Source: Dehalococcoidia bacterium
Lineage (GTDB): Bacteria > Chloroflexota > Dehalococcoidia > Tepidiformales > Tepidiformaceae
Assembly (NCBI GenBank): GCA_023228745.1
Contig: JALOAP010000206.1
Coordinates: 1-5,951 of the forward strand
Length of the DNA stretch: 5,951 bases
Direction: 5' to 3'
Below the pieces are notes generated by a model, which saw nothing but the letters and a program-made list of their open reading frames with translations, made no database searches and was not told the DNA's origin. Of the stretch, positions 1 through 4,851 are shown piece after piece; position 1 is the first letter of the stretch; each line of letters starts with the position of its first letter. A program made the translations under genes and the position numbers.

Positions 1-606
1 TGCCTGCTTGTCGCTGGCGATCGTCTTCAGCACGGTCACCTCGATGCCCGGCTGGTCACGCGGCACGAGGAACGTGCTCAGGCGGCCGTCCGGCTTCCAG
101 GCGACAACGTGCAGGTAGTCCGCGATGTGCGCGTCGGGGACGAAGAGCTTCGTGCCGTTCAGCACAAAGTCGTTGCCCTGCTGCGTGGCCTTCATCTCGA
201 TGCCTTCGCGGTCCCAGCGGCCGCTCGGCTCGGTGATGGCATAGGTGTGGATGTGGCTGCCGTCGGCGATCTTCGGCAGGTGCGCCTGCTTCTGCTCGTC
301 GGTGCCGGCCAGGATCAGCTCTGCGGCGCAGACCTGGTTCGGGATGAACGGCCCCGGTACCAGGGCGCGACCGAACTCTTCCACAAGGACGCTAAGGTCG
401 AGGAACGAGAAGCCGGCGCCGCCGTACTCCTCGGGGATCATGAGGCCCTGCCAACCAAGGTCGGCCGTCTTCTTCCAGAGCTCGGGGCTGTAGCCCTTCT
501 CATCCTCTTCCATCGCCCGGACGTGCTCTTCCGGGCACTCCTTCTCGAGGAATTCGCGGGCCGAATTCTTCAGCAGTTCCTGTTCTTCGCTGAGGCCGAG
601 ATCCAT
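1..606 (-). CDS. Acyl-CoA dehydrogenase, N-terminal part (runs off the left edge)
   Basis: Reading the minus strand from the ATG at 606 gives 202 codons with no stop before the window edge, so the C-terminal half is missing. The product begins MDLGLSEEQELLKNSAREFL, the usual first helix of the acyl-CoA dehydrogenase family. It continues with LGWQGLMIPEEYGGAG (about residues 50-65), the VEEFGRAL helix, the AITEPSG segment (about 123-129) that replaces the common MTEPGAGSD flavin/substrate loop, and LNGTKLFVPDAHIADYL (about 149-165). Family members are FAD enzymes that introduce the alpha-beta double bond of acyl-CoA thioesters and pass electrons to ETF in the cytosol. The catalytic Glu lies in the missing part, so substrate class cannot be judged. 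The loop differs from canonical fatty-acyl enzymes, so a side-chain or aromatic acyl-CoA substrate is possible. A purine-rich AAAGGGA precedes the ATG by about 11 bases. Confidence 0.9.
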   Translation of the reverse strand, partial: MDLGLSEEQELLKNSAREFLEKECPEEHVRAMEEDEKGYSPELWKKTADLGWQGLMIPEEYGGAGFSFLDLSVLVEEFGRALVPGPFIPNQVCAAELILAGTDEQKQAHLPKIADGSHIHTYAITEPSGRWDREGIEMKATQQGNDFVLNGTKLFVPDAHIADYLHVVAWKPDGRLSTFLVPRDQPGIEVTVLKTIASDKQA

Positions 607-660
607 GCGGCTTCTGTCCCTTTCACATTCGACTGAGTTTCACCGGCACGTCGGGCCGGG

Positions 661-677
661 GACTGCACTTCGCAGTC
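661..677. promoter_or_regulatory. Palindromic operator-like site or 5' leader hairpin
   Basis: GACTGC (661-666) and GCAGTC (672-677) form a perfect six-base inverted repeat around a five-base centre. A further GCC/GGC pair (655-657 with 679-681) is possible after a bulge. The site lies just downstream of the inferred transcription start of the acyl-CoA dehydrogenase. That is a usual place for a repressor operator, and TetR-type regulators often control such genes. No T-run follows on either strand, so it is not an intrinsic terminator. It could equally act as an mRNA hairpin. Confidence 0.35.
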
Positions 678-691
678 TGGCTGCGCGCGGG

Positions 692-721
692 AATATAGCA
701 CGATACGTCCGCTTGAGCGAA
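692..721 (-). promoter_or_regulatory. Candidate promoter of the acyl-CoA dehydrogenase gene (extended -10)
   Basis: On the minus strand TGCTATATT (700 to 692) is an extended -10 (TG, one base, then TATATT, which matches TATAAT at five of six). A poor -35 match, TTCGCT (721 to 716), lies 18 bases upstream. Transcription would start near 685, leaving a leader of about 80 bases before the ATG at 606. This AT-rich hexamer stands out in a GC-rich gap. It is inferred from motif and position only. Confidence 0.45.
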
Positions 722-758
722 CCAGCGCGCCCCCCGCTCAGCAATTCACCGGGAGAAT

Positions 759-1346
759 TTACTGATCGGTAGGGATTTCGCTGAAAAGCTCGGTTAACTG
801 CGCCATCAAAGACGGATCGTCCGGTGGCGGAGGATACTCCGCCGGGAGCCACACGCCGGGCCATTGCGGGCGCACCGGCCCCCGGATCTGCGGCGCATCC
901 ACCTTGAGGACACCCTCCGGTTTGTCGCCCGATGACGCGTCTCGTAAAGCCTCGGCGACGCGCACCGCCTGCTCGTTTTGCGTCGAAGCACCGCGTGTCA
1001 CACTCAGTATCCACTGCGAGCTGACATCTGCCTCGATCGCCAGCCGCGGCGCGTGTTCGTCCACACTTTCCGCGAGCGGCGCCTCCACACGTACCGAAAC
1101 GTGGACCGTCCCGGGCCGCGGGCCCGACTTCATCACCAATCGGCCAGCCTGGCCCTGGTAATCGAACGGCAACGTGAATTTCCGGGGCTCCGAGCCGTCT
1201 GTCTCGGCGCCGAGACGCGACGCCTCTCGCCCCAGTTCCACTTGCTGCGCCCGCGCCGCAACCTGGCGCTGATAGTCGACAGCGAGGAGAAGCGCCTGGC
1301 GTTCCTCGCCCCTTCCGTTCACTCCATGAATAGGAACAACTTCCAT
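759..1346 (-). CDS. Hypothetical protein, 195 aa, helix followed by beta-rich domain
   Basis: I do not recognise this family. The ATG at 1346 is well supported by AGAGGA about eight bases upstream, and the frame is open to a TAA at 759-761. Residues 10-50 form a charged, probably helical segment (RGEERQALLLAVDYQRQVAA, then EASRLGAE). Residues 55-120 alternate hydrophobic and polar residues as in beta strands (FTLPFDYQGQAGRLVMKSG, VHVSVRVEAPL, LAIEADVSSQWILSVTRG). Residues 122-140 look like one more helix, and the tail is proline-rich (PAEYPPPPDD) before a short acidic end. There is no signal peptide, membrane segment or cysteine cluster, so a cytosolic location is likely. It lies co-directionally downstream of the exporter gene and upstream of the acyl-CoA dehydrogenase, with gaps of 127 and 152 bases. 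Amino-acid composition is normal for a real protein. Confidence 0.72.
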   Translation of the reverse strand: MEVVPIHGVNGRGEERQALLLAVDYQRQVAARAQQVELGREASRLGAETDGSEPRKFTLPFDYQGQAGRLVMKSGPRPGTVHVSVRVEAPLAESVDEHAPRLAIEADVSSQWILSVTRGASTQNEQAVRVAEALRDASSGDKPEGVLKVDAPQIRGPVRPQWPGVWLPAEYPPPPDDPSLMAQLTELFSEIPTDQ

Positions 1347-1422
1347 GTGCAGGTCCTCTCTCAGAGCATCGGGAATGTGAAGTGCTCCCCTAGGGGCGAA
1401 CGGGAGGCCACGCGGTGGCTGA

Positions 1423-1437
1423 CCGGGAACATCCCGG
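1423..1437. terminator. GC-rich hairpin between the exporter and hypothetical genes
   Basis: CCGGGA (1423-1428) and TCCCGG (1432-1437) form a six-base perfect stem with a three-base loop, 37 bases beyond the stop codon of the exporter gene. No T-run follows on the minus strand, so an intrinsic terminator is unproven. A 10-base palindrome, CCCCTAGGGG, lies nearby at 1387-1396. The hairpin may only slow or protect the transcript end. Confidence 0.25.
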
Positions 1438-1473
1438 GGCGCGAAGCGCGGAGACCGCCCGTTTGAGTCTTCA

Positions 1474-1794
1474 TCACGTCGATGACGTGGCCTGCAGCCC
1501 CACGACGGCGATTCCCAACAGCACGAGAAAGCCTACGCGGCTCACTGTCACTGGTTCATCGAAGAGGATCACCCCGAGGACGGCCGCACCCACCGCACCC
1601 ATACCCACAAAGACGGCGTAGGCAGTGCCGATCGGCAACGTCCGCGCCGCCACGGAGAGCAAGACCATGCTCACGATGATGGCCGCCACGCTCAGTGCAC
1701 TCGGGATCGGCTTGGTGAACCCGTCCGCATACTTGAGGCTGATTGCCCAGGCGACTTCGATCAGCCCCGCCACGAAAAGGATTGCCCACGCCAA
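1474..1794 (-). CDS. gdx: Guanidinium exporter of the SMR family (Gdx/SugE type)
   Basis: This 106-residue protein has the usual length and four membrane helices of small multidrug resistance transporters (about residues 3-21, 31-49, 57-77 and 85-102). They work as antiparallel dimers in the inner membrane and exchange protons for substrate. Family hallmarks are the proton- and substrate-binding Glu13 in AGLIEVAW, Trp16, Ser42, Tyr59 in GTAYA and the GMGAVGAA helix-packing motif. LKYADGFT and LPIGTAYAV place it nearer Gdx (guanidinium export) than EmrE. Position 62, Trp in Gdx-Eco, is Phe here. The start codon is TTG (1794-1792), not ATG. It is chosen because GGAGGT lies seven bases upstream and the protein then begins at the standard family N-terminus. 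The guanidine-III riboswitch directly upstream independently supports guanidinium as substrate. Confidence 0.9.
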   Translation of the reverse strand: MAWAILFVAGLIEVAWAISLKYADGFTKPIPSALSVAAIIVSMVLLSVAARTLPIGTAYAVFVGMGAVGAAVLGVILFDEPVTVSRVGFLVLLGIAVVGLQATSST

Positions 1795-1799
1795 AGGCG

Positions 1800-1821
1800 C
1801 ACCTCCATTACAGAAATGGTG
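1800..1821 (-). promoter_or_regulatory. Hairpin covering the exporter ribosome binding site
   Basis: On the minus strand CCATT (1819-1815) pairs with AATGG (1809-1805), and the outer CA (1821-1820) can pair with TG (1801-1800) across a bulge. The Shine-Dalgarno GGAGGT is 1806-1801, so it is partly inside the stem and partly in the bulge. The hairpin follows the aptamer by a few bases. This fits a translational expression platform, but which state guanidine favours cannot be read from the sequence alone. Confidence 0.45.
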
Positions 1822-1823
1822 AT

Positions 1824-1865
1824 GCGTCGTCTTGTCCTACCGGGTACGGCGCACGTCTCGTCCGG
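1824..1865 (-). promoter_or_regulatory. Guanidine-III (ykkC-III) riboswitch aptamer
   Basis: The 42-base minus-strand segment follows, almost base for base, the guanidine-III aptamer known from actinobacterial mRNAs. It opens CCGGACGAG, continues GCGCCGTACCCGGT, then AGGACAAGACG, and ends CGC. This comparison is from memory, not from a search. The H-type pseudoknot is present: P1 pairs CCGG (1865-1862) with CCGG (1843-1840). P2 pairs GCGCCGT (1852-1846) with the segment 1830-1824, giving six Watson-Crick pairs and one C/A mismatch (1849 with 1827). P2 can be extended by a U-A pair (1853 with 1823). The aptamer ends 17 bases before the Shine-Dalgarno of the guanidinium exporter gene, so control of translation is likely. 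The gene it precedes is the expected target for this class. Confidence 0.9.
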
Positions 1866-1879
1866 GGCGGGCATCACGA

Positions 1880-1914
1880 GCCGCCTGCTTCAGCCTAGCA
1901 AACCCGGAGGCGGC
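1880..1914. repeat. Seven-base inverted repeat between aminotransferase and riboswitch
   Basis: GCCGCCT (1880-1886) and AGGCGGC (1908-1914) are perfect complements separated by 21 bases, starting three bases after the aminotransferase stop codon on the minus strand. It could be a weak terminator or 3'-end stabiliser that separates the two transcription units, but no T-run follows. The loop contains TAGGCT, a weak -10-like hexamer, so a promoter for the riboswitch transcript may lie here. Confidence 0.3.
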
Positions 1915-1917
1915 CCC

Positions 1918-3105
1918 TTACCGCTGGCGCTGGACGAACCGCCCGATGCGTTCCAGTGCGCGCTCGATCTGCTCGTAGCCGCTCGCGTAGCACGCCCGCA
2001 CGAACCCCTCGCCGCAGTCGCCGAACGCGTTCCCCGGGACCACGGCCACACGCTCCTCCTCCAGCAGGCGCTCGCTGAAGGTCACGCTGTCGAGGCCCGT
2101 CACCTTCACCTCCGGGAAGCTGTAGAAGGCGCCGCGGGGCTCGAAAGTCGGGAGCCCGATGGCCCGGAAACCATCCACGATGAGCCGCCGTCGCCGGTCG
2201 TACTCCGCGATCATCTCCTGTACGAACGCCTCTCCCTCGTCGAGCGCCGCGATGCCCGCATACTGCGCCGCGGTGGGCGCCGACATCATGACGTACTGGT
2301 GCACCTTCATAATCGCCTCGGCGAGCGGCCCCGGAGCGGCCACCCAACCGAGCCGCCAACCGGTCATGGCGTACGCCTTCGAAAAGCCACCCAGCAGCAC
2401 CGTCCGTCCGTGCATGCCCGGCAGCGCAGCAAAGCAGGTGTGTTCGCCTACGTACGTCATCCGGTCGTAGAGTTCGTCGCTGATCACCGCAAGGTCGTGC
2501 TTCGCCGCCACTTCGCCGACAGCAACGAGGTCCTCGCGGCCCATCGTTGCCCCCGTGGGGTTGGAGGGATAGCCGAGTATCAGCGCCTTCGTCCGCGGTG
2601 TGATCGCCGCCTCGACATCGCCGGGAAGCATCCGGAAATCGTTGGCGGCGTAAGTCGGCACGGCCACATAACATCCGCCCGCCATCAGCGTCGCCGGTGC
2701 ATAGGCGACGTAGCTGGGGTCCGCACAAAGCACTTCGTCGCCGGGATCGAGCAGCGCCCGCAGCGTCACATCCAGGGCTTCGCTCGACCCGCTCGTGATG
2801 ATGATCTCGTTCCGCGGGTCGTACCGGACGCCATACAGCCGCTCGAGGTGCGCACTCAGCTTCTCGCGCAGCTCAGGCAGCCCATAGTTGGAGGTGTAGT
2901 GCGTTTCGCCGCGCTCGATGCTCTCGATGGCCGCCCGCCGGAACGGCTCCGGGGTCACATAATCCGGTTCCCCGACGCCGAGCGAAATGACATCGTCGAT
3001 CGTGCTCAACAGGTCGAAGAATTTGCGGATGCCGCTCGCCGGCACGGTCTGCATCCGGCGGGAGATAAAACGGGCAGGGTCCTCCAGGGATCCCTTCAGC
3101 GTCAT
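1918..3105 (-). CDS. PLP-dependent aminotransferase, class I/II (probably alanine-forming)
   Basis: This 395-residue protein is full length for fold-type I aspartate-family aminotransferases, cytosolic homodimers that move an amino group between an amino acid and a 2-oxo acid. Visible marks in order are SLGVGEPDY (41-49), HYTSNYGLPELR (69-80), the phosphate-cradle SGSSEA (105-110), YPSNPTG with Asn182, SDELYD with Asp210 (PLP nitrogen) and Tyr213, SKAYAMTGWRLGW with the Schiff-base Lys243 and Arg251, and the carboxylate-binding Arg370 in FVRACYA. The ATG at 3105 has AGGAG six bases upstream. A transcription attenuator with an alanine-run leader peptide lies immediately upstream, so expression should rise when charged tRNA-Ala is scarce. 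I therefore infer an alanine aminotransferase (glutamate plus pyruvate). The protein sequence alone would also allow other substrates, such as aspartate, aromatic or branched-chain amino acids. Confidence 0.93.
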   Translation of the reverse strand: MTLKGSLEDPARFISRRMQTVPASGIRKFFDLLSTIDDVISLGVGEPDYVTPEPFRRAAIESIERGETHYTSNYGLPELREKLSAHLERLYGVRYDPRNEIIITSGSSEALDVTLRALLDPGDEVLCADPSYVAYAPATLMAGGCYVAVPTYAANDFRMLPGDVEAAITPRTKALILGYPSNPTGATMGREDLVAVGEVAAKHDLAVISDELYDRMTYVGEHTCFAALPGMHGRTVLLGGFSKAYAMTGWRLGWVAAPGPLAEAIMKVHQYVMMSAPTAAQYAGIAALDEGEAFVQEMIAEYDRRRRLIVDGFRAIGLPTFEPRGAFYSFPEVKVTGLDSVTFSERLLEEERVAVVPGNAFGDCGEGFVRACYASGYEQIERALERIGRFVQRQR

Positions 3106-3137
3106 GGCGTGCTCCTGTCCCCCCGTCGGCAGCCACG

Positions 3138-3161
3138 AAAACGGCCGCCTCTGAGGCGGCC
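3138..3161 (-). terminator. Attenuator terminator (segments 3:4) before the aminotransferase gene
   Basis: On the minus strand GGCCGCCT (3161-3154), loop CAG and AGGCGGCC (3150-3143) make a perfect eight-pair GC stem. G and then TTTT (3141-3138) follow. It lies 32 bases upstream of the aminotransferase start codon, so as an unconditional terminator it would silence the gene. The T-run is short, which suits a conditional terminator in a GC-rich genome. Confidence 0.8.
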
Positions 3162-3266
3162 TTTACAGTGATCTAGGATCTAGCGCGAAGTCTTCGACCG
3201 CCTCCGTCTACCCGCGCGCATGCGCTGCAGCCGCCGCAGCAGCGGCGATTGCGGGAACGGCGGTCG
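3138..3266 (-). promoter_or_regulatory. Ribosome-mediated transcription attenuator sensing alanine
   Basis: Four segments can form mutually exclusive pairs on the minus strand. Segment 1 CGACCGCC (3266-3259, inside the leader ORF) pairs perfectly with segment 2 GGCGGTCG (3202-3195). An inner CCCGC/GCGGG pair (3255-3251 with 3215-3211) encloses the Ala codons. Segment 2 as GAGGCGGTC (3204-3196) also pairs with segment 3 GGCCGCCTC (3161-3153), nine pairs with one G-U, as antiterminator. Segment 3 otherwise pairs with segment 4 to make the terminator. A ribosome stalled in the Ala run would open 1:2 and free segment 2 for 2:3, giving read-through. A ribosome that reaches the stop codon (3210-3208), three to six bases before segment 2, would mask it and permit termination. 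The segments are seen directly; the mechanism follows from trp/his-type attenuators. Confidence 0.8.
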
Positions 3267-3279
3267 CGGAGAGGATCAT
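3208..3279 (-). CDS. Alanine-run leader peptide, 23 aa
   Basis: An ATG at 3279 opens a 23-codon frame that ends in TAG (3210-3208). It starts MILSATAVPAI, has eight consecutive Ala residues (codons at 3246-3223) and ends HARG; twelve of 23 residues are Ala. The run uses GCT three times, GCG three times, and GCC and GCA once each, so it reads several tRNA-Ala isoacceptors. GAGAGAG lies nine bases upstream as a possible ribosome site. A TTGACG at 3316-3311 is a good -35 match, but its spacing would put the transcript start almost at the ATG, so the promoter remains unsettled. The peptide itself probably has no function; its translation is the sensor for the attenuator that follows. An overlapping ATG in another frame (3286) reads a Cys- and Arg-rich peptide and is the less likely choice. 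Confidence 0.78.
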   Translation of the reverse strand: MILSATAVPAIAAAAAAAAHARG

Positions 3280-3386
3280 CGTCCATAACTCTCTCGGCTC
3301 ATCCCCCTAACGTCAATAGAGCTGTTACCCCTGCCCTGACCGCTGCACCCCGGTAGGATAGGGCCACTTCGAATGGGGACCATGCC

Positions 3387-4796
3387 GTGCCACCCTCTGA
3401 CCTGACTCGCCTTTCCGTCACCGAACTCAGCGCGCACATCCGCGCCAAGGAAGTCTCGCCCGTCGAGGTCACCGACGCCTACCTCGACCGTATCGAACGG
3501 CTGGATGACCGGGTGAACGCGTACATCACCGTCACCGCCGGCCGCGCCCGCGAAGACGCCCGGCGCGCTGCCGATGAGATCGCCCGCGGAGAATACCGCG
3601 GCCCGCTCCACGGCATCCCCGTGGCCCTGAAGGACCTGTTCGCCACCGCCGGCATTCGCACCACCGCAGGGTCGAAGATTCTCGAGGATTGGGTGCCAAC
3701 GGAGGATTCCGCGCCAGCACGCCGACTGCGCGAAGCAGGGAGTGTCCTCCTCGGAAAGCTGAATACGCATGAGTTCGCCGCGGGCTTCACCACCACCAAC
3801 GACTGGTATGGCCCAACGCGCAACCCGTGGGATCTCGATCGCATCCCCGGCGGCTCCAGCGGTGGTTCGGGGGCAGCGATCGCCGCACGCCTGGCCGCGG
3901 CGACGCTAGGGACCGACACCGGCGGCAGTATCCGCGTCCCTGCCGCCTTCTGCGGTTGTGTCGGACTGAAGCCCACCTACGGTCGCGTCAGCAAGGCCGG
4001 CGTTGTACCGCTCTCCTACCAGTTCGATCACCCCGGTCCGATCGTCCAGACCGTCCGCGATGCCGCCCTCGTGATGGAGGCGATCGAAGGCTACGACCCA
4101 CACGATGCCAACTCGGTGCCCGTTCCCGTGGGCGACTATTCCGGTATTGAAGCCGGCCTCGCGGGCTTGCGCATCGGTCTTCCCACGAACTACTTCTTCG
4201 ACCTTGTCGAACCTGAGGTGCTCATCGCCGTGATGGCCGCGGTCGATCAGCTCCGTGACCTCGGCGCCGAAGTGCGCGAAGTGGAAATACCGCACAGCGA
4301 CGGGCTGGTCCCCGCCTGGAGTTCCATCGTGAACGCCGAGGTCATCCAGTATCACGCGCCGGAATTCGCGAAGCGTCCGCAAGACTTCGGCCCCGGGCTT
4401 GCGTCCTGGCTCAGCCTGCCCGTCCCGGGCGGTGCCTCCATTGCCGCTTCGTTCCGCCAGGTGTACGCCTTCACCGAAGGCCTTCGTACGCTCCTTGAAG
4501 ACGTCGACGTGCTCGTTACGCCCGCGACCCCCATCCCGGCACCGCGCATCGGCCTCGAGCGGTATGAGATCGACGGCGTCGAACATAACCCGGTCTCGGC
4601 CATCGGCCGGTACATGGTTCCGTTCAACGCGTCACGATTGCCAGCGCTGGTCCTTCCGTGTGGATTCACCGAAGCCGGGCTCCCGATCTCCCTGCAGTTC
4701 GCGGGGCGTCCCTTCGACGAAACGACACTGCTCCGCGCCGGTCTCGCGTACGAACAGGCGAACGACTGGCATACGCGTCGCCCGGAGCTCGACTGA
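3387..4796 (+). CDS. Amidase-signature family hydrolase
   Basis: This 469-residue protein is a complete amidase-signature enzyme, which hydrolyses carboxamide bonds to acid and ammonia. The Ser-cisSer-Lys triad is intact: Lys82 in GIPVALKDLF, cis-Ser157 in the GGSSGGSG loop and nucleophile Ser181 in GTDTGGSIRVPAAFCG. The spacings 75 and 24 equal those I recall for GatA. It is not clearly GatA. FDHPGPIVQTVRDAA replaces the LDQ-type segment typical of GatA, no gatB or gatC is adjacent, and the C-terminus (LPALVLPCGFTEAGLPISLQ) is that of general amidases. The substrate is unknown; amide, nitrile-derived and allophanate-like substrates occur in the family. The start is GTG with GGGGA seven bases upstream; an ATG five bases earlier is out of frame. 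TAGGAT (3354-3359) is a weak -10 candidate. No signal peptide is present, so it is cytosolic. Confidence 0.9.
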   Translation: MPPSDLTRLSVTELSAHIRAKEVSPVEVTDAYLDRIERLDDRVNAYITVTAGRAREDARRAADEIARGEYRGPLHGIPVALKDLFATAGIRTTAGSKILEDWVPTEDSAPARRLREAGSVLLGKLNTHEFAAGFTTTNDWYGPTRNPWDLDRIPGGSSGGSGAAIAARLAAATLGTDTGGSIRVPAAFCGCVGLKPTYGRVSKAGVVPLSYQFDHPGPIVQTVRDAALVMEAIEGYDPHDANSVPVPVGDYSGIEAGLAGLRIGLPTNYFFDLVEPEVLIAVMAAVDQLRDLGAEVREVEIPHSDGLVPAWSSIVNAEVIQYHAPEFAKRPQDFGPGLASWLSLPVPGGASIAASFRQVYAFTEGLRTLLEDVDVLVTPATPIPAPRIGLERYEIDGVEHNPVSAIGRYMVPFNASRLPALVLPCGFTEAGLPISLQFAGRPFDETTLLRAGLAYEQANDWHTRRPELD

Positions 4797-4851
4797 AGGC
4801 CTCCGGGCCAAGCAGCAGCGGAATCAGCGGGCGTGAGCTACGATCCGGCCC

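Noticed and set aside
1..636. Plus-strand frame at 109-636 as a gene
   Set aside because: It lies antisense to the acyl-CoA dehydrogenase, whose minus-strand translation matches the family throughout.
1387..1396. CCCCTAGGGG palindrome as a regulatory site
   Set aside because: A single short palindrome is common in GC-rich DNA, and no second copy or promoter context supports it.
1816..3171. 451-codon open frame on the plus strand opposite the aminotransferase
   Set aside because: It is antisense to a clearly conserved enzyme, is Arg/His/Pro-rich without any recognisable motif, and runs across the riboswitch and attenuator; it is a GC-rich shadow frame.
3166..3286. Cysteine attenuation from the overlapping ATG at 3286, whose frame reads a Cys-, Gly- and Arg-rich peptide
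   Set aside because: Cys codons are scattered (four in all), the frame ends beyond segment 2 at 3174-3176 so the 1:2:3 geometry fails, and the Ala frame fits both the geometry and a ribosome site.
3387..4796. GatA subunit of the tRNA amidotransferase, as part of a translation operon
   Set aside because: The triad spacing fits, but the FDHPGPI segment and C-terminus are those of general amidases, and gatB and gatC are not beside it.
3387..4796. Amidase as part of a guanidine or urea degradation pathway together with the guanidine riboswitch
   Set aside because: It is on the opposite strand, has no riboswitch of its own, and no urea or guanidine carboxylase gene is present; family membership alone does not show this substrate.
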